Origin: an uncultured Clostridia bacterium
GTDB lineage: Bacteria; Bacillota; Clostridia; TANB77; CAG-508
Assembly (NCBI GenBank): GCA_949746285.1
Contig: CATJZH010000140.1
Coordinates: forward strand, 1 to 12,345
Direction of reading: 5' to 3'
DNA: 12,345 nt
A model generated the notes under the pieces. The model was given only the letters and a program-made list of their open reading frames with translations. It was not told the DNA's origin and ran no database searches. Shown here one piece after another: positions 1-6,573 of the stretch (within the stretch, counting starts at the first letter, position 1; the number at the start of each line of letters is the position of its first letter). The position numbers and the translations under genes are program-made.

Positions 1-996
1 CCTAATATTCTGTGTTTTTTTATTTATTATTTTTTTATTTTATTAATTATATATTTATTTAAAAGAAGAAAAAAACTATTTTTTAAAATTATTCTTTTAA
101 AAAATGTAAAAAAAATATTTTTTAAATATTTTAAGAAGTATTTTAAAATTTTAATAATTATATCTTTAATTATATTTATAAATCCAATAAATAAAAATTT
201 AGAAATATATTTTGTAGATGTTGGTCAAGGGGATTGTACAGTAATTTATACTCCAAGTGGAAAAAATATAATCATTGATGGTGGAGAAGGAAATACGGAT
301 AAATATGATTATGGAGAGAAAGTGGTATTACCATATTTGTTAGATAGAAAAATTAGAAAAATTGATTATATGATTATATCCCATGCAGATAGTGACCATA
401 TTGGAGGATGTTTTGCTATTTTGGAAAACTTAAAAGTAGAAAAGATTATACTAGGGCTACAAAGTAAAGAATCCGATCAATTGAAAGATTTAATAAAAAT
501 TGCTAAAGAGAAAAAAATAGAAATAAAAGTAGTAAAATCTGGAGATAAATTGAAAATAGAAAAGGAAGTTTATATAGATATATTATGGCCAATTGAGGGA
601 GAGATGGTACAAGAAAATCCTTTAAATAATAATTCTTTAGTATGTAAGTTAATATATAAAAATTTTTCAATGCTATTTACAGGAGACATTGAAAAAGAAT
701 CAGAAGAAAAAATAGTACAGTTTTATAAAAATACAAATAAATTGAATTCAAACATTTTAAAAATTGCACATCATGGCTCAAAAACTTCTAGTAGCCCAAC
801 CTTTATAGAAAAAGTAAAACCACAAATAGCTCTTATAGGTGTAAGTAAAAATAATAAATTTGGACATCCAAATAATGGAGTAATTGAAAGATTAAAAAGT
901 AGAAATATAAAAATTTATAGAACAGATAAAAATGGTGAAATAGATATAAAAGTAGATAAAAATGGAAAATACAATATTTTATCTATTATTTTTTAA
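1..996 (+). CDS. comEC: ComEC/Rec2 DNA-uptake channel, C-terminal part (5' end outside window)
   Basis: Frame 1 is open from the first base to the TAA at 994-996, so this is the last 331 residues of a longer protein. An ATG-only call near 322 would cut into the domain. Residues 1-20 and about 47-60 are hydrophobic membrane segments separated by a Lys-rich stretch. From about residue 66 comes the metallo-beta-lactamase-like domain of ComEC: VDVGQGD, IIIDGG, the metal-site motif HADSDH (128-133), FTGD with Asp229, AHHGSK with His257-258, and GHPN near the end. In naturally transformable Gram-positives ComEC forms the inner-membrane channel for incoming single-stranded DNA, and the soluble domain is proposed to act as a nuclease. 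The domain appears complete. In many Bacillota holA follows comEC, but here it does not. The assignment is firm; whether the organism is competent is not shown. Confidence 0.93.
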   Translation, partial: PNILCFFIYYFFILLIIYLFKRRKKLFFKIILLKNVKKIFFKYFKKYFKILIIISLIIFINPINKNLEIYFVDVGQGDCTVIYTPSGKNIIIDGGEGNTDKYDYGEKVVLPYLLDRKIRKIDYMIISHADSDHIGGCFAILENLKVEKIILGLQSKESDQLKDLIKIAKEKKIEIKVVKSGDKLKIEKEVYIDILWPIEGEMVQENPLNNNSLVCKLIYKNFSMLFTGDIEKESEEKIVQFYKNTNKLNSNILKIAHHGSKTSSSPTFIEKVKPQIALIGVSKNNKFGHPNNGVIERLKSRNIKIYRTDKNGEIDIKVDKNGKYNILSIIF

Positions 997-1066
997 GTAG
1001 AATATCAATTAATTTTTCGTTGTAAGAGTTCTCCCACATGAGTTATGTGAATTACTTTAAGAATAC

Positions 1067-1095
1067 TTGAAAAAGGTTACATAATATGGTATAAT
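1067..1095 (+). promoter_or_regulatory. Sigma-A promoter of the secreted-protein gene
   Basis: TTGAAA at 1067-1072 and a perfect TATAAT at 1090-1095 are separated by 17 bp. Transcription would begin near 1102, giving a leader of about 84 nt. No terminator was seen between comEC and this promoter, so some read-through from comEC is possible. Confidence 0.8.
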
Positions 1096-1120
1096 ATATA
1101 AGACAGATGTTTTATTAACC

Positions 1121-1144
1121 GTTAGTCAGTAGTTTTAGACTAAC
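1121..1144 (+). repeat. Inverted repeat / leader hairpin
   Basis: GTTAGTC (1121-1127) and GACTAAC (1138-1144) form a perfect 7-bp stem with a 10-nt loop, about 20-43 nt into the predicted leader. No run of T follows, so it is not a terminator. It could stabilise the 5' end of the message or be an operator. Function is inferred only. Confidence 0.5.
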
Positions 1145-1185
1145 AAAAGTTGCAGTGGAAAAAGCAAAAAAAAGGAGAAAAGAAA

Positions 1186-2385
1186 ATGAAGGAAATGAAG
1201 AAGACGATGAAGGTGGCAATGACAGTGGTAGTGATGGCAATGGTGTTTTTATTTTATCCTTGCCGGGTAAGTGCAGCAGAAGCAGAAGATCTTTGTGTTA
1301 AAGTCAATACGGTTGAGGACTATTTAGACAACCGCATCGAAGAGGAAATAGTGGTATCTTTAGGAAAAGATAAATTTTATACCAAAAAAGAAAGAGACCA
1401 CGTCACGGGCAATTGGCACGGGTTTTCCATAAAGGACCCAGTCATAAGCCAGAAAAAAAATGGTAAGTATGTAGTTTATGGAACAGATACTTATCATAGA
1501 AAAATAACGGAGATCTGTGAGACTGATAACGGCGTACAGACTGGAAGGTTTGGCGAAGGAATGTATGTCGATTTGCCTAAAAATGTAGAATACATTGGAA
1601 ATTCCAAGTATTGCACATTAGGTAAGTACAAAGATTCTACCCAATATGCTCTGTTTAGAGAAGGCAAGCAGCTGGCGTCATTTGATGTTGGTGAGGAGTT
1701 ATCGTTTCCGGATTTTGGATTCGGAATTGCCAGGGGAATTACTACAGAAAATGCTTACATGTTACGCTTTACTACAAAAAAAGTAGAAGCAGAATGTATA
1801 GCAGAAGGTGACGTCGAATCTGTTTCTCAGTGGGGTGCTCGCTACAATAGCCCAGGTCTTTGCTTCTTTGAAAAAGATGGGAAAGAGTATATAATAATAC
1901 CATCCTCAAAGGAGTACATGGACTTAGGTCAAATTCCTGAGAGAGAGTATACTACCTGGGAAGTAAAAGGCAACAAAGAAGAGAAGCCTGGATACACTAT
2001 TCAGGAGGACTCTTTCAAAAATTATGACTATGTACGTATTACATATGGCAGTGACGCTATTGTGTTTAAACGTGAGTATGTTATAAAAGTGGGCTCGTTT
2101 GAGTTTAAAAGATATGAAAAAAGCCCAATTGAAAGAGGATACCTTGCTGTTGCTGCTGACACAAATGATGAGGAATTTAAGTCCATTAAAGAGCTTTGTA
2201 ATAAAGACCTGAGGTTAGATGACCTGATGTCTACAGAGCAGAAAATCAATAAAGCTTTGGCAGAGTATGAACAGACGCATGTTGATTCTATCAAAGCTGA
2301 AATTGAGGCACTGGACTTGAATGGACAGCAGTGGGGTTTACAGATTAATGAGGAAGTTAAGAAATTCCTCAACAAATACAATTAA
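1186..2385 (+). CDS. Secreted protein of unknown function, probably horizontally acquired
   Basis: The protein is 399 residues. The ATG at 1186 is chosen because AGGAG (1173-1177) lies 8 nt upstream; an in-frame TTG at 1150 has no such site and would put the ribosome binding site inside the gene. Residues 1-30 form a classic signal peptide: Lys-rich start, hydrophobic core of about 8-24, likely cleavage after VSA (28-30). There is no convincing lipobox around Cys26. The mature part is polar, with many aromatic and charged residues, and ends in probable alpha helices (about 330-399). I recognise no enzyme motif or known family. Codon use differs from its neighbours: GTC, ACG, GGC and CCG are common, and sampled 60-base lines reach 43-48% G+C where the next gene has lines near 18%. 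With its own promoter and terminator it behaves as a stand-alone cargo gene. That it is a real secreted protein is well supported; its function is unknown. Confidence 0.85.
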   Translation: MKEMKKTMKVAMTVVVMAMVFLFYPCRVSAAEAEDLCVKVNTVEDYLDNRIEEEIVVSLGKDKFYTKKERDHVTGNWHGFSIKDPVISQKKNGKYVVYGTDTYHRKITEICETDNGVQTGRFGEGMYVDLPKNVEYIGNSKYCTLGKYKDSTQYALFREGKQLASFDVGEELSFPDFGFGIARGITTENAYMLRFTTKKVEAECIAEGDVESVSQWGARYNSPGLCFFEKDGKEYIIIPSSKEYMDLGQIPEREYTTWEVKGNKEEKPGYTIQEDSFKNYDYVRITYGSDAIVFKREYVIKVGSFEFKRYEKSPIERGYLAVAADTNDEEFKSIKELCNKDLRLDDLMSTEQKINKALAEYEQTHVDSIKAEIEALDLNGQQWGLQINEEVKKFLNKYN

Positions 2386-2393
2386 ACTGCAAT

Positions 2394-2440
2394 AAAAGGA
2401 ATGAGCAAGTGTGAGCTAATCATACCTGCTCATTCCTTTT
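2394..2440 (+). terminator. Rho-independent terminator of the secreted-protein gene
   Basis: AAAAGGAATGAGCA (2394-2407) and TGCTCATTCCTTTT (2427-2440) are a perfect 14-bp inverted repeat with a 19-nt loop, starting 8 nt after the stop codon. The T run is short and partly inside the stem, so it is not a textbook terminator, but the stem is very stable for this AT-rich DNA. Confidence 0.75.
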
Positions 2441-2483
2441 GAATTTAAAAAAATTTGCTAGAATGTTAAATTGTTTTATTTAT

Positions 2484-2513
2484 TGAATAAAATTACCAAT
2501 TTTTTGCATACTA
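2484..2513 (+). promoter_or_regulatory. Sigma-G (forespore) promoter of the BofC-like gene
   Basis: TGAATA (2484-2489), a 17-bp spacer and CATACTA (2507-2513) match the published Bacillus subtilis sigma-G consensus (TGAATA, 17-18 bp, CATACTA) at every position. The predicted start, about 2519-2520, leaves a leader of only 11-12 nt that just includes the ribosome binding site. No good sigma-A promoter was found in the same gap. Because B. subtilis bofC is a forespore gene, the match supports both calls. Confidence 0.7.
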
Positions 2514-2530
2514 CAAATAGGTGATAAAAT

Positions 2531-3085
2531 ATGAGAAAAATACTTTTTTATAGTGTATTAATATTTGTTTTTTCTATAGGAATAGGATATTATTATTCAA
2601 GTTTGTGGAAGAAAGAGAATATCAGTAGTATTGATGAAAGTCAAACTAATATTTTAAATACTGCTACTGAAACTGCTTCAGTAGAAGAAAAGGTTAGTTA
2701 TAATGCAAGTTTTGCTTTGAAAAAATATTATAATGAATGTGGACATTTTAAATTTAATTATTCTGAATTGCCACCTGAAGCTATAAATTTAAGTAAAACA
2801 GAATTGCAAGACTTATATCCAGAATGGACAGTTGAAGAATTTAGTAGTAATAATATTGTACTTGCGCAAAATTTAGATAATATTTGTGATGAACATTATG
2901 TTTTGAAACTTGATGATGAAAATGTAGAAGTTTATCATATTGAAAGTGATGAGCATTTAAAATTATATAAAAGTACAGATATAAGTAAAGAATATTTAAC
3001 AAGTGATGATATAAATAATTTAGAAGATGGAATATATGTTTATGGAATTGCTAATTTAAATTCTGCAATAGAAGATTTTGAATAA
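2531..3085 (+). CDS. BofC-like sporulation protein with N-terminal membrane anchor
   Basis: The protein is 184 residues. The ATG is preceded by AGGTGAT at 2519-2525. Residues 4-22 are a hydrophobic anchor or uncleaved signal, followed by a Ser/Thr/Glu-rich linker. The rest (about 60-184) resembles the BofC C-terminal domain: LYPEW.V near 95, an alternating hydrophobic pattern through NIVL and HYVLKL, then DI...YL near 150-155, L.DGIYVYG and a final EDF. In B. subtilis BofC (about 170 residues) sits in the space between forespore and mother cell and restrains the SpoIVB protease that triggers sigma-K activation. The perfect sigma-G promoter fits this role. I cannot exclude a related membrane protein of another function; the family call rests on pattern recognition. 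It lies between two terminators, so it is transcribed alone. Confidence 0.62.
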   Translation: MRKILFYSVLIFVFSIGIGYYYSSLWKKENISSIDESQTNILNTATETASVEEKVSYNASFALKKYYNECGHFKFNYSELPPEAINLSKTELQDLYPEWTVEEFSSNNIVLAQNLDNICDEHYVLKLDDENVEVYHIESDEHLKLYKSTDISKEYLTSDDINNLEDGIYVYGIANLNSAIEDFE

Positions 3086-3088
3086 AAA

Positions 3089-3111
3089 AAGAAGCCATTA
3101 ATAGGCTTCTT
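3089..3111 (-). terminator. Bidirectional terminator between the bofC-like gene and clpE
   Basis: AAGAAGCC (3089-3096) and GGCTTCTT (3104-3111) form an 8-bp stem with a 7-nt loop. Read on the minus strand it follows the clpE stop closely and is followed by a long T run, so it is a strong terminator for clpE. On the plus strand the downstream run is only TCTTAGT, so it is weaker for the bofC-like gene. Confidence 0.85.
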
Positions 3112-3118
3112 CTTAGTA

Positions 3119-5443
3119 TTATTTTACATCAAATTTTAAAACATCATTATCCATAAATCCATAAATTGTTTGACCTGAAATAACATCTCCTCTTAAAACC
3201 ATTTCAGCTATTTCATCTTCGACTAGTTTTTGAATAGATCTTCGTAAAGGTCTAGCACCATATTTTAAATCGGTTCCTTTAGAAGCAATATATTTCTTTG
3301 CATCTAAGTTTAATTCTAATTTAATTTCTTTGTTAGTTAAGGCCTCTTTAGTTTTTTCTAATAAAAGGTCGACTATTTGTAATAATTCTTCTTCTGTTAG
3401 AGGATTGAATACTATTGTTTCATCAACTCTATTTAAGAATTCAGGTCTGAATAAATCTTTTAAAGCACCTAGCATTTTATCTTTGTTCATTATTGTTTGA
3501 TTTCCAAAACCTATTGAGTTATTGTTTAAATTAGAACCTGCATTTGATGTCATAATAATTATTGTATTTTCAAAGTTTACTGTGTTTCCTTGTGCATCTG
3601 TAAGTTTTCCATCATCTAATACTTGTAATAATATATTAAATACATCACTATGAGCTTTTTCTATTTCATCAAAAAGTATAATAGAATATGGTCTTCTTTT
3701 AACTTTTTCTGTTAATTGACCTGCATCATCATATCCTACATAGCCTGGAGGTGAACCAATAAGTTTTGACGTTGAATGGCTTTCCATATATTCAGACATG
3801 TCAACTCTAATTATGTTGTCCTCACTACCAAACATTTCATAGGCAAGAGCTTTTGCAAGTTCTGTTTTACCAACTCCTGTAGGACCTACAAATATGAAAG
3901 ATGGTGGTCTTTTGGTGCTTTGAAGTCCTGCACGATTTCTTCTAATAGCTTTAGATACCGCTGTTACAGCTTCATTTTGTGAAATTACATGTTTGTGTAA
4001 GTTTGTTTCTAGATTTAATAATTTTTCAGTTTCAGCTTCTGTAATTTTTGTAACAGGTATTTTTGTCCAACGTTCAATCACTTCTGCTATATCTTGAACT
4101 GTAAGTACTGCTGGTTTTAAATCTTTTTCTATTTCTTGCATACGTTCTGTAAGATTACATTCTTTTGTTTTTAAATCTGCTGCTTTTTGATATTCTTCAA
4201 TTGAATCAGAAGAGACAGCTTCTTCTTTTTCTTCAGCAACTTTTTTTAGTTCATTTTTTATAAGTTCTAGTTCAAATAATGCTTTGTTTTTTAAGTTTAT
4301 TTTTGAACAAGCTTCATCTATTAAGTCTATCGCTTTATCTGGTAAAAATCTGTCATGTATATATTTTTCAGACATTTTGACTGTTTTTTCTATTATGTCT
4401 TGAGTTATTGTTACTTTATGATAATCTTCATAATATTTTTTTATACCTTTTATAATATTTATTGTATCATCTATAGAAGGTTCTTCTACTAAAACGGGTT
4501 GAAATCTTCTTTCTAATGCTGAATCTTTTTCAATATATTTTCTATATTCTTTTAAAGTAGTTGTTCCAATTAATTGAATTTCTCCATTAGATAGGGAAGG
4601 TTTTAAAATATTAGCAGCATTCATAGAGTGTTCTGCATCTCCTGCACCTATTATATTATGAATTTCATCTATTACTAAAATTATATTTCCATATGTTTTA
4701 CATTCATCAACAAGCGATTTCATTCTTGCTTCAAATTGACCTCTAAATTGAGTTCCTGCAATTACTGCTGTCATGTCTATTAAATATACTTCTTTGTTTA
4801 ATAATTTGGCAGGTACTTCTTGACGAGCTATTTTTATAGCTAATCCTTGAGCTATAGCAGTTTTACCTACACCAGGTTCTCCTATTAAGCAAGGGTTATT
4901 TTTTGAACGTCTATTTAAAATTTGAGTCATTCTTTCAATTTCTTGCTCTCTACCTATAACTTCATCTAATAAACCATTTTTTGCTTTTTCTGTGAGGTTT
5001 GTTCCAAAAGAATCTAAAAATTTCTTTTTATTGTTTTTAGATTTTTTTTGAACTTTTACGGTTTTGTTATTAGAAGAATTATCTTGCTCAGCTGATTTTT
5101 CAGAATTTTTATCTGAATTATTTGTAGCTCTAAAAATACCAAAAATATTTTTTACAGGGCTTGCCTCATCTTCTAAATCTATATTTTCTAACTCCTCAGA
5201 ATTGATTCCTAATGCTTCTAAGTTCATGTTTTCTGAAAAATCTTTTAATATGTTTTCAAATTGATTTGACATATCTTCAATTTCCTCATTTGAAATGTTA
5301 GCATTTTTGGCTAAAACTTCAAGAGGATTTATTCCTTTTTCTTTTGCACAATTATAGCAAAGACCTTCAACAGTTTTTTTACCGTTTTCCATTTTATTTA
5401 AAAATACAACTGCTGTGTTTTTATTACATACTGAACATATCAT
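3119..5443 (-). CDS. clpE: ClpE-type AAA+ unfoldase of the Clp protease, with N-terminal zinc finger
   Basis: The protein is 774 residues; the ATG has AAGGAG about 10 nt upstream. It has a four-Cys zinc finger (Cys3, Cys6, Cys29, Cys32), as in ClpE and McsA, and lacks the double Clp_N domain of ClpC. A charged low-complexity linker covers about 40-140. The first ATPase domain has Walker A GEPGVGKT (188-195), Walker B ILVIDE (255-260) and pore loop GTQFRG (230-235). A UVR-like coiled-coil middle segment spans about 390-440. The second has GPTGVGKT (520-527), pore loop GYVGYD (567-572), Walker B ILFDE (589-593) and a sensor-2 Arg in GARPLRR. The IGF tripeptide (644-646) is the docking loop for ClpP, so it should feed unfolded substrates to the ClpP chamber in the cytosol. 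It is slightly longer than B. subtilis ClpE (about 700) because of the linker. No ctsR, mcsA or mcsB is beside it. All key ATPase residues are present. Confidence 0.92.
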   Translation of the reverse strand: MICSVCNKNTAVVFLNKMENGKKTVEGLCYNCAKEKGINPLEVLAKNANISNEEIEDMSNQFENILKDFSENMNLEALGINSEELENIDLEDEASPVKNIFGIFRATNNSDKNSEKSAEQDNSSNNKTVKVQKKSKNNKKKFLDSFGTNLTEKAKNGLLDEVIGREQEIERMTQILNRRSKNNPCLIGEPGVGKTAIAQGLAIKIARQEVPAKLLNKEVYLIDMTAVIAGTQFRGQFEARMKSLVDECKTYGNIILVIDEIHNIIGAGDAEHSMNAANILKPSLSNGEIQLIGTTTLKEYRKYIEKDSALERRFQPVLVEEPSIDDTINIIKGIKKYYEDYHKVTITQDIIEKTVKMSEKYIHDRFLPDKAIDLIDEACSKINLKNKALFELELIKNELKKVAEEKEEAVSSDSIEEYQKAADLKTKECNLTERMQEIEKDLKPAVLTVQDIAEVIERWTKIPVTKITEAETEKLLNLETNLHKHVISQNEAVTAVSKAIRRNRAGLQSTKRPPSFIFVGPTGVGKTELAKALAYEMFGSEDNIIRVDMSEYMESHSTSKLIGSPPGYVGYDDAGQLTEKVKRRPYSIILFDEIEKAHSDVFNILLQVLDDGKLTDAQGNTVNFENTIIIMTSNAGSNLNNNSIGFGNQTIMNKDKMLGALKDLFRPEFLNRVDETIVFNPLTEEELLQIVDLLLEKTKEALTNKEIKLELNLDAKKYIASKGTDLKYGARPLRRSIQKLVEDEIAEMVLRGDVISGQTIYGFMDNDVLKFDVK

Positions 5444-5468
5444 TTATATTATTCTCCTTAGTTTAAAA

Positions 5469-5489
5469 TTACTAATTCTTAATTAGTAA
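5469..5489. repeat. Perfect palindrome in the clpE leader (candidate operator or hairpin)
   Basis: TTACTAATT and AATTAGTAA flank a 3-nt centre, giving 9-bp arms. It lies 26-46 nt upstream of the clpE ATG, downstream of the predicted start of transcription. A repressor binding here would block elongation or clearance; as RNA it would be an AU-rich hairpin just before the ribosome binding site. It does not match CtsR or CIRCE sites. Confidence 0.5.
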
Positions 5490-5491
5490 GG

Positions 5492-5507
5492 TATCTGATT
5501 ACAGATA
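5492..5507. repeat. Second palindrome in the clpE leader
   Basis: TATCTG (5492-5497) and CAGATA (5502-5507) are a perfect 6-bp inverted repeat with a 4-nt centre. It is only 2 nt from the neighbouring 9-bp palindrome and begins about 7 nt into the predicted clpE transcript, a usual place for a repressor site. Confidence 0.45.
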
Positions 5508-5520
5508 TTCTTTAAAAATA

Positions 5521-5549
5521 ATAATACAATATTTTTAAATTATAGTCAA
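5521..5549 (-). promoter_or_regulatory. Sigma-A promoter of clpE
   Basis: On the minus strand TTGACT (5549-5544) and TATTAT (5526-5521) are 17 bp apart. Transcription would start near 5514, giving a leader of about 70 nt that contains both palindromes and the AAGGAG site. Confidence 0.75.
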
Positions 5550-5584
5550 TGGATTTTTATTGAAAAAACTAAATTATATCAAAA

Positions 5585-5617
5585 AAAATAGCAAACTGGC
5601 ATGTCGATTGCTATTTT
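5585..5617. repeat. Terminator-like hairpin between the divergent promoters
   Basis: AAAATAGCAA (5585-5594) and TTGCTATTTT (5608-5617) form a 10-bp stem around a 13-nt loop that is locally rich in G and C. An A run precedes it and T's follow, so it looks like an intrinsic terminator on either strand, but no gene ends here. It could stop antisense transcription from the right-hand operon or insulate the two promoters. Confidence 0.5.
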
Positions 5618-5627
5618 AAAAAATGGA

Positions 5628-5656
5628 TTGATATTTTAATTTATAAATGTTATAAT
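5628..5656 (+). promoter_or_regulatory. Sigma-A promoter of the DUF3298-like/YibE-F operon
   Basis: TTGATA (5628-5633) and a perfect TATAAT (5651-5656) are separated by 17 bp. The start would be near 5663, with a leader of about 23 nt that contains AAAGGAGA (5673-5680), 5 nt before the ATG. Confidence 0.82.
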
Positions 5657-5685
5657 ATGAGCAGTTTTTTATAAAGGAGATTCAA

Positions 5686-6558
5686 ATGAGAAGAAGCATA
5701 AGAAGATTTTTTGATTCGTTACATGGTGCTAGAAAGTATTTATTTTTTATAGCTTTAATTTTAGTTTGTATAGTTGCATTATGTTTAGGTATATATGCAC
5801 AATTCTTCTATAAATATTCAGATACAGATGCTTTTATGATAGGAATAAATATAGGAAGTCAAAAAAATGCTGAAGAAATAGATGCTTTAAAATCGAATTT
5901 TAATAGTTTATTTATAAATGATTTAGTAGGTGAAAATGAAAATCCAGGTATTGACAGATTAAGAACAGAAAATAATAATTTAGTATTTACTACTTATAAT
6001 TTGGTAAATGAAGATGAAAACTATTATAGTGTTAATGCACAAATTCCTTTTTTGAATATTGATTCAGAGAAAGCACAAGAAATAAATGCAGAAATAAAAA
6101 CAGAATTTTATGATATAGCAAATAATGTAATGAGAAGAACAGAAGGAAATACAATATATACTGTATCATATGCTTCTTTTATAAATAAAGATATAATATC
6201 AATTGCAATAAAATCATCATTAAAGGAAGAAGGAAAATCTGAAAAACTTTCTGTAAAAACATATAATTATAGTATATCAGAAGAAAGATTATTACCTTTA
6301 ACAGATTTAATTAAACTAAAAGAAACAACAGTAGATAAAGTTCAAAACACAATAAATAACGATATAAAAATTGCTTATAACAATGCAAGAATAATAGCAG
6401 AGGAATTCGGAAATTTATATGAAAGAGATTTATCTAGCGATATATATAAAGTAGAAAAAGCTACTACTTTCTTCTTAACACAGGAAGGATATGTATATGT
6501 AGTATATGCTTATGGAAACAATGATTATACAAATGAAATGGATGTAATAATTTTCTAA
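5686..6558 (+). CDS. Membrane-anchored protein with DUF3298/RsiV-like extracellular domain
   Basis: The protein is 290 residues. The ATG follows AGGAGA (5675-5680). A basic N-terminus (RRSIRRFF) precedes one membrane helix at about 18-40, so the remaining 250 residues should face outside. The C-terminal half resembles the DUF3298 domain seen in RsiV and related lipoproteins: VSYASF, then paired strands with LLPLTDLI (about 205), a helix with repeated N..I, and the closing FFLTQEGYVYVVYAYG block (262-277) followed by a short terminal strand. RsiV binds lysozyme through this fold, but no cytoplasmic anti-sigma domain is present here, so a sigma-factor role is not supported. The YibE/F gene follows after 15 nt with no terminator, so the two are probably an operon and may act together at the membrane. 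The domain call is moderate; the topology is firm. Confidence 0.6.
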   Translation: MRRSIRRFFDSLHGARKYLFFIALILVCIVALCLGIYAQFFYKYSDTDAFMIGINIGSQKNAEEIDALKSNFNSLFINDLVGENENPGIDRLRTENNNLVFTTYNLVNEDENYYSVNAQIPFLNIDSEKAQEINAEIKTEFYDIANNVMRRTEGNTIYTVSYASFINKDIISIAIKSSLKEEGKSEKLSVKTYNYSISEERLLPLTDLIKLKETTVDKVQNTINNDIKIAYNNARIIAEEFGNLYERDLSSDIYKVEKATTFFLTQEGYVYVVYAYGNNDYTNEMDVIIF

Positions 6559-6573
6559 TGGGGGGAAATAAAA

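Noticed and set aside
1035..1049. CACAT/ATGTG repeat as a comEC terminator
   Set aside because: The stem is only 5 bp, lies well after the stop codon and has no T run.
2028..2381. Open frame of 117 codons on the minus strand
   Set aside because: It is opposite the secreted-protein gene, has no ribosome binding site and no recognisable protein pattern; it is a shadow of the coding frame.
3776..3982. Short open frames antisense to clpE (also 5064-5264)
   Set aside because: They are Cys/Ser/Phe-rich mirrors of conserved ATPase codons and have no start signals of their own.
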